Source: Diphasiastrum complanatum
Taxonomy: Eukaryota > Streptophyta > Lycopodiopsida > Lycopodiales > Lycopodiaceae
Length of the DNA: 64,000 nt
Assembly (NCBI GenBank): GCA_029204225.1
Contig: CM055109.1
Span: 44,703,054 to 44,767,053 of the forward strand
Direction: 5' to 3'
A program made the translations under genes and the position numbers. Below the pieces are notes generated by a model, which saw nothing but the letters and a program-made list of their open reading frames with translations, was not told where the DNA came from and made no database searches. Each line of letters opens with the position of its first letter. Positions within the stretch are counted from its first letter, which is position 1. Positions 22,998-37,665 of this stretch are shown here, in pieces.

Positions 22998-25900
22998 CCC
23001 TAGCTATGGTGCTGCTGCTCCATCTCCGTCCCACTTGTTCTATGGCACCACGTAAGCGTGGGGAAGGTAACTCCCCCTGCTCTCCACCCGCCCTACTGAC
23101 CCAGACACCTCCAACTCCATCGCAAGACATCAGCTACCATCGCACCAGGACAGCAGGTCGCAACCATCTCATCTGCCATCACTTCAGGGCAACAGTCCAT
23201 TGCATTTGGACAGCAGGCCTGTGGACAGGTCATCACCTTAGAACAGGTCGCAGCCATCACATCAATCACATCTATTAGCGCTTCAGGACAACAAATCGCC
23301 GCATCAAAACAGGCCCCAGGAGCAGCACCGATGTCCATCGCACTTGGAAAAGCCATCACACAGGCCACCACCTCCATTTCTGCCACATCTGCCATATCTG
23401 AGACTGATGAGGTCCTGGCTCCTTCAGCTGTCCTCTCTGCTCAACTCTATCCAAAGCTATGGAGGGATTCCTCGTCTATGAACTAAGCTGGCGAAATTAG
23501 GAATTGCAAGAGCTTAAGCAATGTATAAGCTCTTTAGAAGCGGAAAATGACAAGATCAAAGCGAAAATGGGGAACCTGCAAAATGAAAGTTTGCAACTTA
23601 AGAGGCAGCTAGAGGACAAAGGAAAACAGGACTTGCTTCAAGCGGAAATGTCTCAGCAAACATCAAACCGCTTCAAAGAACTAGAAGATAAAATTGAACA
23701 GTAGGAGGAGGAAGCCATATCTTGGGTAGTTGTGCTCAAGAAAGGGAGTAAGCCCACGACACCTATCTCCTCGGTTATCGCAGGTACTCTTTCAAAGGAG
23801 AAGCTTCAGGACAGCAAAGCTCTATCCGGGTACGTGGCATTGTGGATACCCAAAATGCTGAAGAAGCAAAGTGTTTTCTTGAAACCACTTTAGACCACAA
23901 TAGCAAAGGACTTGATATGGCATGGCGAACAAAACGAGATAATGCCACGCTGATTATTCGTTTCACCTTGTCTACTACCCGTAGAGATGTCTTACGGAAG
24001 AGGGCTAAGCTAAAAAATGCACGAATCTTCATGGATAATGACCTCACATATATCCAGGTGGAAGAAAGGCGCCAAGCCTTCCAGGAGGCCAAAGTGTCTG
24101 GTCGACGTGTGATTTATCGGGATGGACAAATTTGTTTTATTGACAGTGTACCTACTGGCTCCCGCCAATAGGGAGTTGGGGCCCCCGGATACGTGAGCGT
24201 CCCGGGGCCCCATCCACACCATCTGCATATTGGAGTTTGGAATTGTAATGGTATACATTCTTCATCTACTGGAAATCTTATAGATTTCATCACAGGTAGA
24301 GATACCCTATTCTTTATGGAGACACATGAGAGTCAGAATAGGGGCCTACCTACATTCTCAGGTTACAGGTGGGATTCAGTATACAGGACAGAGGCAAGAT
24401 TCACGACCAGCGACAGAGGTTCAAGTGGGGTCACATGTTTATACAAAGAGTCCTTACATTCGATCATAGAGTTCATCAGACACGATGAGTATGCACGATA
24501 TATCCATCTCATAGGATGTGATATTGGATTGGCCAGGGATGTTGCATGTTACTTCCCCCCAGAGTCCTCTTCCTATGTAGAGGGCATTGGTTCTCCATTC
24601 ACACACCGCTGCCTCAATATCCTTTCCATCCACATCCGACCGACGCACATTTACACCAGCCCGTCCTGCTTGGCCTCCATGGTTTGATGATGAGTGTCAT
24701 TTTTTACATCTCCATGTTGCTCACCATTCTACTACAGATCATGTCTTCACCCTTCGAGCTATCATTGAGGAAGCCAAACATAGGAGACAGAGGGTTTATT
24801 GTTGTTGTGTTGACTTCAGGAAAGCCTTTGACTCTGTTCCACGTTTTCTTCTTATCCAGTGACTACGCGATCTTGGCTTCTCCACTGATACAGTTCTAGT
24901 AGTGATGGCACTTTATGGATGCTTTCGAGTGACAGTGGCATCTCAGAGCATTTATGGAGCGGGGTGCTCCCTCTAGTGGCTCTCTAAAGGCTCACCTATC
25001 TAGACCCTCTACACCCTCAAAACCCTGACACATCCTAAGCTGATATGTGGTGCATGTAAATCAGCTAACAACACTCTCCAGTTGGCAAAACGTAGACACA
25101 CATAGGCAAGTATGCAAAAGTTGCTGAAATTGTTGGATCACTATCACTCATGTATTGGACCAGGTGTCCGATAGAAAATATGACACGCATTTTTTTGCTA
25201 GTTCAACTCCACATTTTACCAAGTTAATCCAAGAATCTCTAAATATGACCCAGTATCCCTATGCCAAATATAAGCACGTCACTTCAAACTAGTGAACCTA
25301 CTATGCACATAGTTTTGGGAAACGTTTCCCACTAGGGAAACGCAGCCCCCTCAGGAAACGAGAAACGGGAAACAAGAAATGGGATATGGGAAATGGGGAA
25401 ATGCTACACATCATATGACATATAATTTAGAATCTAGATACTATAGAAAATTTTTGTAGCAAAAGTTCTGAGAAAAAACATAGCTTGCTGTCCAGCGATC
25501 CCGTTTTCTGAGAAAGACCGTTTCTAGTCAAAATCATGATTGTTTCCAGCTCGAGTCTGAAAAAAAGTTTGTGGTAGACCCCCCAGCAGGATTCCAACCT
25601 ACTTCAGGTGAGATTCCGGCCATTTTCAAGCCATTTTCAGGCAGAATTGCTTTCTTGTAGCATTCTGGGTCATTTTTTAAGGGTTAAAAAAAAATCGTTT
25701 CCCAACAAAAGGTGTTCTGGGAAACGACCGTTTCTGAGGGGCGAACGACCGTTTTCCAGGGGCGTTTCCCATGTTCAGGGAAACGAGATATGCTGGGAAA
25801 CGCATTTCCCAGCCAAAAAGGGCCAGCAAACGTGTTTTCCCAATACTATGATTCACAGGGATTAACAAGATCATCATAGGCTAGTGACCATGCCATTTTT

Positions 25901-28900
25901 CTTACAATACATATTTACAATTTTACATTTTTACAATGGGACAGGTATTGCCTGCACTGAGGACAGTGATTTTGCTCATAGGGGATAGTTATGGACATAT
26001 AATCAGGGCCGGTACAAACTATGAGGGGCGGCTTTTATTCATTTGACAACACATAATATATTTTTTATTCACATTCATGCATTGGGTTGAACATGGTCTG
26101 TTTTTTATTCGTTTAGTGGATAAGCTTAGACTTACTATGCTAGGGGCAAAGTGGTAGGGTGCTAACCTTATTGAGAAATCTTGCCATGCTTTTGTATGCC
26201 TTAAATCTTATTTGGTGCTTCCTAGAGGATTCCTTTAAAAGCCTGCGAAACACTATATAATATGAGTAGAGTAGCCTCTATTCATTCTTATCCACAATCC
26301 TTTCAAGCCGGTTTCACATATGTTTCATCATACAGTGGTATTGAGTCAACAAGGACCAAGTGTTTTATTAAGGAGCTCGTTATCCAATGTTGCATCACAA
26401 CAGTTCATTGCTTGCATGCATGACTAAGGATGATGATGTTTCCAAATGGGAAAGGAAAGCTAGTGGAAATGGTTGATTCTGAGTCACTCTTGCATGCATG
26501 TGATAATGGGGCTGCCAGCTGTATGTAACAAAGTAGACTGCTGGCAAACTAGGGCACTCTGCCACGAGCAAAAGCTATTTCACAAAATAACGAGCAAGCA
26601 ATTTGTGTTCGTCAAGCAGTTTTCTTGTCATACTTGTAAATTTCTCATAAGATAGCGACTCTAATGGGTTCTTTAAATGGTTAAGTAAATAATGTTCTGT
26701 ATACTGTAGTACATGAAAACTATCTTTTCTGGGCAATGTATGAAACATAGTGTTTAAGGCTTCAGCCAAATCTAAATCAGAACATTGATAACTTGACATT
26801 CTGCTTCAAGACATGGGAATGCGTATAATCTATTCAATGGTCTACATCAAAAGGTTTTTCAAGGTAAGTCTGCTATTTTTGTTAAGCGTTTTTCATAGTT
26901 GTCTGCCTAAAAACGTGCAATGTTACATGATATTGATCATTAAGGTGATCATCTATCTGTTGTTACATTTTTGTCTGAGGTTTTTTATTACCGTTTGCTA
27001 CACTTAAGGTGTAAAACTAATTTTTTCTTCGTGGAAAACTGTTGTGCAAGCTATTGTTGCGAAGCTTTGGGTGAAACTTGCACGTCTGAGCTGATTGATT
27101 TTTTAAGGTGTGCATGATGGAGTTTTCCATATGCCATGTGTAATGCTTTGGGGGAAATGAAATCTCCTTGATTCAATTCAAGAGTTTTTATGTTGCCTCT
27201 CAAGTTTCTCCCAAAGCCAGTGTAATGCTTTGGGGAAATGAAATCTCCGTGATTCAATTCAACAGTTTGTATGTTGCCTCTCAAGTTTCTCCCAAAGTCA
27301 ATAGCAAGCTACTCTCTAATATGGTTTTAGATGAACACCTTATTGTTTGATCCGCTTAAGTACATTGCCATAAGTCATGTTTGTGGGTTTAGCCTATAGG
27401 GAGTAGTGGATTCACAATCTTGTTTCAAAATAAGAAAAAGGAAAAAAAACTGTTTTCATTTCAAAGATACTTTTGGGAATGGCAGATCATCTACACATGC
27501 CATGATTTCTTTGGCATGACTATTTGGACATCAATTTCCAGATGCTGATAGAAATTCGATAAAAGAATTTGCAACACTGTAAAGTGCAAGATACTCAATG
27601 GTAGAAAATAAATCAAATTCTCCTTATCAGTCGAGCATTCCAATCAAGCTCTTCTCAAATAGCAGGTCGTTGTCTTTTGGTTTGCAGTGGCGACTTGGAA
27701 GCTCTAAGAGTGTTCTCGCTGTGTGTTCTTGCCATGCTTGATTGCTTAGAAACCCGTTCCAACCATTTTGGGTTGGAACGTACTCCTTACAGTACATTCC
27801 GAAATCTACTGGGTCGGAACGTTTTTTTTTTTAATTAAAAAAAACAGGTGGTGCACAGATGAGCATTTGTACTTTACAGAGATTTCGTATATATATGTAT
27901 ATAGGAATACGAAATTATCTTCTAATCCTACAATTTAAAATGATGCTTAATCCGATCTTTATGCTCCTTGAATCAATTTCCTGTTCGATCAAAACCAACA
28001 TATAAATACTGGGTCAAAATGCCGTCTAGATCAAATTTGTTCGATACTGGGTTGAATTTGAATCCCGATACTGGGGAAGGGTTGGAAGGGTCGAGGTTCA
28101 TTGTTCTAGCAGGACAACGTGGTTTCAATATCAATCCTTCATAGCGATCAATAGTACTGCATGATAATTTCAGAGCTGTGATGTATTATAAGCTATTGTC
28201 GAATTCTACAGGGAAATCATACTTCGCCACCAATTTTGTGCCCTACTGTGGCCTGATCCTCTTAATCTGTTGAAACCTGGGTTGGAACAAATCCTTCGTT
28301 AAATATTTATGAATTTTAAAAAGAAAATCTGGTCCACGTTCCGGAACGGAATGCATCCTGGAATGCATTCCAAAACGGGTTCCGTTCAGGAACGGGCAGC
28401 TATGCTTGATTGCTAGAGGAGTTAACATGCTCTCTTCCCATTTGCTCCGTATTCCAAATTAAATGAAAAGGATGTCATTCCATCCATGTTAGAATCATAG
28501 TTGCACTGCGTTTCTGAAACGCGTTTCGGAAATTTTTGAAAAAAATTCAGAAACGTTTTTTTTTTAATTTTTTTTTTTTGGGTTTTTTTTTGGGCAATAT
28601 GGGTATCATATGAAAGCTCTAATTAAGAGCATAATTACTGTGTAATTTGCCGACTGTTTCGGGTGCAGGATGGTCCAGTTCAGGTGCATTATTCCATTTT
28701 GGGTTCTGTGAAGGATAAAATTCAAAACTAACCTCTACCATGTCTCTTACAATCACAGATGGTCCCAGTAAGTGTGTTTTCGCTCAGGGAGTGGAAGGCC
28801 AAGTCATGAAGAGGCCCCCAGACCCTGCCGTCGGGGGGCGTTGCCCCCCAAACCCCCCACCGGGGGGCTACCTCTCCCCGAACCCCCTGAGCATTTATTG

Positions 28901-31900
28901 AAAACCAGAGCAAATAACAACCAAATAGCTATTGAAAATAAGATCTGTTTGTGCCCCATCTACTGCACTTCTGACGAAACGTCTCCTCCCAAAAACGTGA
29001 TTCTGTGCAACTATGGTTAGAATTGGCAACATGATGTACTGTGCTGTAGTTGCAACGTCAGACATCTAGAACATCATAATGACAGAACTTGAATGCTTTT
29101 CTTGTCACTATAAGTGGCTACTTTTGGTCCTTCTAAGTTGCAAATGTTGAATTTTCATTTTAAGTACCAAAGAGCATGTTGTAGCCAGATGATTAGTGAT
29201 AAGCTTTCTGTCATTGTGACACTCGACCACCAAAAGCTGAATGTGTGATAAACTAAATTGCTTTAGGCTACTCTTCAAAGCTACTTATGCTAGAAAAGCT
29301 ACTCTTTAAATATGCAAACAATCAATATTGAGGCTCACTAATGACCATTTTATTGATAAGTGACTTCCACAACATTCAAGTAATAAATGACAGTACCAAG
29401 GGCCCAAAGTATACAGTTCAAATGACTAATAATATTAGTATGCTGACCCATGGTTGTCAGAGTCCACATCTGAAACTTCACTTCAAACCTAGCTCCCGTG
29501 CGCAGCGATCAGCAATCTCGATCCCTATTGATTTTCCTGCATGTACAAACATCAGAGCACATGAAACATGGTGGAGCTGGCTGCCTTGTCTCCTTCCAAC
29601 CTTTGCTGCATAGATTATGAGGCCTCTCTCTAGGCTCACTTATGCACAATCCTCAAGCACCCCTTAACCCTGACCTTTCCTAACGTCAACACATGGCCAA
29701 TTCCATGCACAGTTGACACTTGCCACTTGGCAGTACCTTGACACACAGGCAAGTGAGTAGGCTGACACATATCACATACACTGGACCAAGTGTCCCAATG
29801 AGCATGTGACACATGTCATGTTTGACCGGTCAACCTAACATGTGTCGCTCATTCACTGGACCAAGTGTCCCAGCGAGCATATGACACATGTCTCGTTGAC
29901 CAGTCAACTCCTACTTTTTAGGAGGTCAGTCCAGCCACTCCTAATAAATGACCCAGTACCCCATGCCAAAGCTAAGCACGACTCTTTGAGGTCCAATGCC
30001 AACTAATTACATTTTATTTACAATTTACTTAGCCATTTCAGTAATTACAATAATTACAAAACGTACATGTGTCTATGAAAACTGTAAATAAGCGGGTTAG
30101 GGAGTAAAGGCTCTAACAATGGTGGACATGAATGTCCTTGTGCATATGCGAGTCGCCAAAATATGGACACATTTTTAATATGGCACCACAAAACAGGGAC
30201 ACACAACAGGTCTGAATATCGTAGGGATGAATACTCTATGCCATCAAAATTCTAAACAGATGTTTTAGAAATTTTGATTACAAACTTCAAAATCTCCATC
30301 CGCATAATGGGTTGGAAAATTAGCTCAACTAAGTGCAATAACATAAAAGAATCTAGATTCACCATTGAATATCATGATTTTTTACCCTAAAACTTAGCAC
30401 ATGGCCATAAATGCAACTATCATATGCATGATAGTGATATGAAATATTGTATGCAGTCGTTGTTGGGGCCACACAAACGTCGTAACATCATATTCGGCTG
30501 AATACAACATATTTCAGTATCTATGATGCATGATTACACATTGGGAGCTCTCCCTTTCAAAAAAGACATTACCCTTAATGTTGGAATAGAGAAACCGTTT
30601 GTGTTGGAAAATAGGAACTGCCGCAAAAATAAACAAAAATAAATATGCTGAAGAAGACTTCGAAAAGAAAAAACCATAGTATCACTAACAACATGTTTCG
30701 TAAAATCTGCTGAGATGTATATACCGAAGTACTGACCCCAATAATAGGCAGTCTGTATTCTAATCATGGATCACACAACAAGTCTTAAGGACTTAGAGAA
30801 CCTGCCAATTGCATCATCACAGGAACTCTGCTGCATGTACACTTATCCATGCCAATTGAATGGATTAGCAACAAACTATATAACTAGTGAACAATGGCAT
30901 AATAATGGAGCCAATTTAAACAACCAGTACTACTTTGGGGGCCTTGGTGAATCAATGAGGCCCCAGTGACAAGTCAACATGTGCCCTAATTACATGTCCA
31001 AAACTGCCCAAAACAACTTGATCCAAGCATTAAAGCGTGATGTTCTTACTAAAAGAAGGATTCCTATTGGGGTAAAAACCTTCTTATACTTGTGGTTTAC
31101 GTTAGTGCTACATTTTATGTGCAATCATGTTATGACTGCTGACCTGCATCATATTACGATATGCCTTGTGTGTGCCCAGGGTTCAGCCACCTTCAGCTTG
31201 TGGAAAACGTTGCCAAGCTCTCAAGTTCTAGTTGTACTCACTGGATCAGCAGTCATCACTCGGATTTCAGATTACTTACTTCTGAACAGGGACAGTTTCT
31301 TTTTTTCTGCAAGTCTACATGTCGGAATGGGAATCGTTTGTCTTGGGGTCGTCGTTTCGTGCCTGTATCCTTCTTAGTTGTCAACTATTTTCCATCAGAA
31401 GTTAAATGCTTTGATGCTTCTGCATATTGTCAAATATTTCTAGAAAGTGCTGACTGCTCTAATAGAGAGTACGGCCCTATTTATTTAGGTATTTAGACCA
31501 TCCTACATTCCCATATGTTCCAGCATTTGTGGGAAATCAATGAACACATTAACAACAGATAAACGCTCAAACGATAAATATCCAACCAAAATCTAAGGAG
31601 AAGATGATAAGCCTTATAAATTCTACAAGTAAACTCTGCTCCGTAGAACAATGTTCTCAATCTTTATCAATTTGCTTAAGTTGGGAACTGAATAGCAGCT
31701 GCAGCAATGATGTGGGCTTCGTGTGTAGCATTAGAGTGTGGCAAGCACGTCAACAGCATTCTTTGTTGTTTCTCAAGAGGATGACCTTCTGATTAGATAT
31801 TGTTGATCCTTTCAAGCCAAATCATGTGTTGCAACCCAATTCTTGAAGTTCCTTTAGAACCAAATCATGCGGTTTCAGAGAAACAAATCATATGTTTCTT

Positions 31901-34900
31901 AATACCAATTCTTGAGGTTTCTTAAAACCAATTCATTGTGAGGCACTCCTTAGAGTACTTACACACTTCAGCACAAGTGGTTAGTCCGCAACCCAAATGG
32001 ATTGGTTCATAAGTAAAAATCATGAACAAATCTTGAATTCAAATTCATAATGCTTAAAATAACAATAGCTTCCCCCAATCCCATCAGGATTATTCTTTGT
32101 TGGCATGGACCTTTGATACCACATGCACTTACCAACTTCTTAGTAGCATAAGCATCCAAACATCATCTCTTAAGTCGTCATCAAGCAAAATTTGATGACA
32201 TAAAGAGCTTGGCATCTCCAAGGGCTTTACTGAAGCCATAAGTGACGAATGGCTGCATTCAAATGGAAATCGACCTTGTTCAGTATGTAGCTCAATATTA
32301 TTGGCCCCATAAAGAAGTAGAAGTATGCAATAGGATAACATGGAAAAGTTGTAGGTTCTTGTGGATGAGGGAAGCTGGAAGTGATGTTTAACTAGACTTC
32401 AACTTTTCAAGGATCCCATAGGGAACACAATATTTGGGTGCCAACTTTTCACTTTGGAACTCTATGACAAATCTATGCTTCAAAAAGCAAAGCATGCACA
32501 CAGATTCTCTGTGAATTTTATGGAATTTAACATTTGCTCATCAGTTGTCCCTTTAGATTGTTGCCCATTTTTTGTGTAAGAAAATTAGACTGCTAATTTG
32601 ACATGGAGAGAGTGATTGTTTTTCAAATTTGACTAGACAAGAGCTATGACGGAGTGGTTGGCTACCTATGCGCTGATCTAAATTTTTCAAAATCAAAGAT
32701 TTGTGCGTGAAATTTGAATGAATTTTTTTTTGTAAAAGGCAGTTTGGCCATATTTGGCGTTCTTCAAGCTTAAGGGTAGTTTTTTGACATTGCTTTTTCG
32801 GGGTCTATACTTGATACGGAAGTGACAGTTCGCCTACTTCTGTACACAACACTCTGGCAAAAACAACGGCTACCTACTGCAGGACAAATGTAGTTAATCA
32901 AGTAGAATGTTGTCTTGTGTTCAATCCGTAGATGAATATAGATTCAGTAATAGCTAGAATGCAAGGCAATGTTGGAGGAAAGTGGCTTTGCCCAGTTGCT
33001 CAAAAAATAATATGTGTGTTCCTGATGGTGAGCTTACTGCAAGCTTGACTACTATTGCACAATCTCTTTGACCCATCTTCTTTCTCATCCAGTAAAGACG
33101 GAGTCCCAGATAAAGCAGTGAATCAGATATTTCTTCTTGAATCTCTTCCTGCTCAAGAATAGAGTCTAGATATACAATATAGTGAGAAACTGGAGCTGTT
33201 CCTGGTACTTGACTGATTTTATGACTTCTCACAAAGGCCAAAATCTCTTTCTCTTATTAAGATGTGTTGATACATTTATAAAAGGCTGAGAAACTTAACG
33301 TGCGTAGGATGTCTGTGAAACCAAGGGTCTTGTTTGCTATTGCTGGTAAGTTTTACCATGTAAGTGTTGGAAACATGTTGCTTGATCTGCTTCCTTGACA
33401 TAAGTTACACGAAGTGAAAAGTTAGAACAGGTATTTCTGGTATCTAATGGGCAATCAGTTATTTCTTCATTGTCTCTGGGTTCGAGGCATCATATAAATC
33501 AGAAGCATTAGCCAAAAGTTTCGTATGTATATTTTCTTTGTACATTTGGTAGAATAAATCTGCATCGCACATGAAAGTCCAAGATTTCATTTATGCTGGC
33601 TGTATGGAAAACTTGAGATGCAGCTCAAAAGTTTCTTATTGTGAAGCCTAAGGCCTTCTAATGATTAATTCCACAAAAAGGTTCAGTATGATAATGGTCA
33701 GATCAGATATATAGTAAAGAAGGTTTATTATTAGGGAGTGTATGATTGATTCATCTGGTAAGCACTGTTCTGAACTGCATAGGTTAACTTCATTATTAGG
33801 GCCAGATTTCAGATCCAACAGGATCCTTTAGACAACAGTGAGGCACAAAGGGTATAGGTATGGTTTGACTATCATTTCCAAAGTTAGGTCTTGAAAGATA
33901 CCCAGGTTACATATTAATGGAGAGATCTTGAAATTTATTTGACAGTTGAGTTGTTTGGTGAGAAGACTGACCTCAAGATCATGAAGTTTTTGCTTTTTAT
34001 GAATTTTTGGGCAAGCGTTGCATCGGAAGCTTTTATTCTCGCCAGCTACCCAACCATATTGAATTGCAGCAGCATGAACCAAGACTGTTGTGCCAGAACA
34101 ATTTTAAAACTGGATTCCAACCTGTCAAGGATGTCATTCTGACAGCCTATTGTTCATCACACTACATATTAAATGATGTTTTCTTATGTATAATTAGCAC
34201 GGGAGGAGCTTAAAAGGACTAGATATAAAAAGTCTAACCTATTCTGTATTCTCAAGAATTTTTTGATTAACTAGTCAATTGTTTATGTTTCTTTGAAGCA
34301 TTCAGAGATTTTTGTAGGTCGTGTATATGTCGGTTACCTTCAAGCACAAATCAAAGCATGAGATATAGCTCATATTAAGAGTTGTCGCATTCATTGATCC
34401 CTTTCTTGGAGGCACATATAAGCCCGGCAAGGTACAATGATGATTTGAACTATATCTTACAGTAAATACATATTCAATGCAACTAGGAGCCCTTTCATCT
34501 CTTTCACTGTTGATACAAAAAACAGTAGGATGTTTCCTGAGTGCTAGCCATCCCATCGAGTATACAAAGTTACCTGCTATCACTCATAACATAATAGAGA
34601 AGATACACTGACAATCTCCTGAAAATCCACTTGCTCGACTCTATTTTCCATCAATGTGGAACCAAAGCACCTCAATAAATCTGGTTGCCTTCATATTTCA
34701 AAAAGAAATCACATCCTTCAGATGGAAATTGCCTGACCATATTTGATGGAAAATTTCAAGAATCGCGTGAGCCTGATCCAGTTCCATCATAAAAGTAGTC
34801 AAATGTCTACATGAATCAGAAAAAAGATAGGCATCAAATTGAATCATCTTATTGTCTTGGGGTTTGTACGGAGAATCCTTCAGTTGTTTTTCAAGCGCAA

Positions 34901-37283
34901 TGTCCCGTTATACAACTCGTCTGCTACTAGCCTTTATTGTTCTGCTTGTGAGCTCATCCCCTTCATTTCTAGGACTGGGGTTCAAGGAGAATGATTTTGC
35001 AGGTTCCCCATAGAAGAATTTACCAGTTGTGATGTACCAATAACTACCAGATTTTTCCATGTATTTTGAGCTCATAGCTGTACAACATCATTGTTGGCTC
35101 ATCATACATGGGAAATTCTGAGATGAACTTTGGATGAAAATGTATTGACTACATCATTGATTGAGCATAGCTAGAGAGATTTTGTTTCCGGAAGTCCATT
35201 CATGATGCTCGCAGCAAGTGTCATCTCTTTGATACCATTGTCACCCCAACGGCTCTTTATGCGGCAGAGGCATGGTGTACAGGTCTCCCATCTTCACACT
35301 GGGCTAGTCTTTCACGATTACAGACCACCATGCTTCCGAGCGAAGCCTTCTGTACCACATGAGATTCTCCTGGCTGAGTTTGTGGTTCCACCTATACAGA
35401 TCGAGGCAGCTCTTCAGCTCATTACCTACATACAGAGGGTCCAGGCGTTACCAGATATAGACAAATGATACATACAAATTGCGCTATCCTCCTCACAGAG
35501 TCTTCATGGTCAGGGCTACAGATTATCATGGTTCTCTCAAGGATCGCACCTCCTACTAGAGTCATTTGGTATCTCCATTACAGCGCTTCCCTCAGGCACC
35601 CATGAGTATATCAGACGATTCCTCTAGCGCGCATATCTAGAGCGGACTTGGCGTAAACAGTTAGGGGTTAAGCCAGCTTTCTTCCGGACTCAGTTTTTGG
35701 AGCTGGATACATCAGGGACCCCGGTCATGCCACGCTACTTGGACTCAGGTCCATCACATTGCCTCAGATTCACTTTGGGACAGCTCAGGGTGGGGTGTCG
35801 TCTCATCAGCTAGCTATTGAGACTGGGACATTTTATGGTATTCCTAGAGAGGAGCGGTTTTGCCAGTTATGCTCTTTAGGTGAGGTGGAGTCTGAGGAGC
35901 ATTTTATCTTTAGATGCCCTGTATACTATGAGATCATAGGGCGATATCATTGCTCATTCCGAGACATGCCTACCACTCTAGGCTCTCTCATAGCCCATGA
36001 GGACCCACGATGTGTCGCTCTGATGGTACGCGAGATGTTCATATTACGGAGAGATCTATCCGGGACATCCCAACATTTTACCTCACAGCCATTGATCACT
36101 TCCTTCTTTACTAGGCGGAGATCACATGATTTAGTGCATGAGGATGGGGATTATGACGACGATGAGGATGATAGCCGCCTACATGCCCATAGAGATTATA
36201 GACGGTGTACTTCCCACCATCACGTTATCACCAAGATCACCAGAGATTCCACACAGAGACGTACTACTACACATGCCCGTGCTCGTACTCATAGACGACG
36301 CCATCAGGCTCCAGTGCCTTCTAGTGCTGCGGCTCGCATTACATCTTTCTACAACATCAGCACAGCAGGAGCAGCTTCAGCACAGTCCTGACATCTTGAC
36401 ATGGATACATAGGGCTATTATGCGCACATACTCTCGCATACGTGTCTGTTTTAATTTGTACTAGATGTTTTTCTTTTGCAGTTTTGGAGACATTTTTATA
36501 CGATCCCATGGTTACCACATACTTGACATGCACTTCATTAGTCTTATATGCCTTTGGCATGGAAAAGACATTGATAAAACTTTCTTTCTTTCTTTCTTTC
36601 TTTCTTTCTAGGTCCACTCAAGCCTATGTGGTAGAGCTTGGTTGGTTTGCCACGCAAGCCTATGGTATGCCTACATGGTTTGTCACGTGGCAACCCCAAG
36701 TCTGCATAATTTTCCATGTGTCCCCGACCTACGTGGCTTGCCATGTGCCAGCCTGCAACAAGCTTGGCAGATAGCAGGCCTATGACATGCACATGTGGCC
36801 TGCTACACAAGCCTATGGTAGGCCTATGTCGCTTGCCACATGGCAAACCCCCTGCATGGTTTGCCATGTGGCAGCCCTACATGACAGGCGACAATGAGGT
36901 GACCTTCGACCACATTCGATCTCTGATTTGTGGGAGAGAAAGGGGAGGATTTAGCCTCCCCCACATTCTTTTTTCTAGGGTGGGAGAGAGCGCTACATTC
37001 CCCCACCCCTATCTCCCCCCATTTTTTTTGGGGGGAGGGAGGTGGGCCTTGGCACAACCCCCCTTTACATTTTCCACTCTCTCGGCAACATGGAGGGGCA
37101 CGCGCAATGCGTTGTCTCGCAAAAAAAAATTGAAATGGAAAGAATGTTGTGCCACAGACCACGGGGACAGGGAGGATGGCTAAGTAGGTCATCAATCGCC
37201 CGCTCTGAGCATCATCCACACGTCTCCACCACAAGCCGCCACCCAAATTGTCGGCCGCCCGTCAACAATGGGCTAACCCACTA

Positions 37284-37330
<47 letters not shown>

Positions 37331-37553
37331 AAATTACATCCACTTTTGTGCATGGGTGAGGGACCCCATCCCTCCTCCCCTTACCCATGCATACACTTTT
37401 TTAAACTAAAAAAGATGGGAAGGAGGATGCATGTATGGGAAAAAGGATGCATGGCCCTCCTCCCCATGCATGCATCTAAGGGGCCTACACCAAATTCAAA
37501 TTACCCTTTACCCACACACACTCTTATTCATCATTTGTTTCCTGGTGGGCCCC

Positions 37554-37609
<56 letters not shown>

Positions 37610-37621
37610 GCAGTTGGTGGG

Positions 37622-37665
<44 letters not shown>

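Larger units (their letters stand above)
22996..24960 (+). mobile_element. LINE copy D, head-to-tail behind copy C
   Basis: Starts right after the (CT)n tail with a 5' UTR and ORF1 (ATG 23042, MAPRKRGEGN). ORF1 includes a coiled coil (23504-23704) and an RNA-binding-like C-terminal region (23842-24171). The endonuclease follows at 24193-24650 (GVWNCNG, FFMETHES). An internal deletion joins it to the RT segment with VDFRKAFDSVP (24806-24850). It breaks off near 24960. The order and unbroken 5' end suggest this insertion was nearly full length before deletion. Confidence 0.82.

Noticed and set aside
32129-34583. Minus-strand frames as a nested gene in the RFT1 intron
   Set aside because: No motif, no consistent splice sites and no repeat of codon-like texture between frames.
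36716-37284. Overlapping frames of 60-155 codons on both strands
   Set aside because: All frames are open because of C/G-rich composition; no motif, and the repeat motifs run through them.
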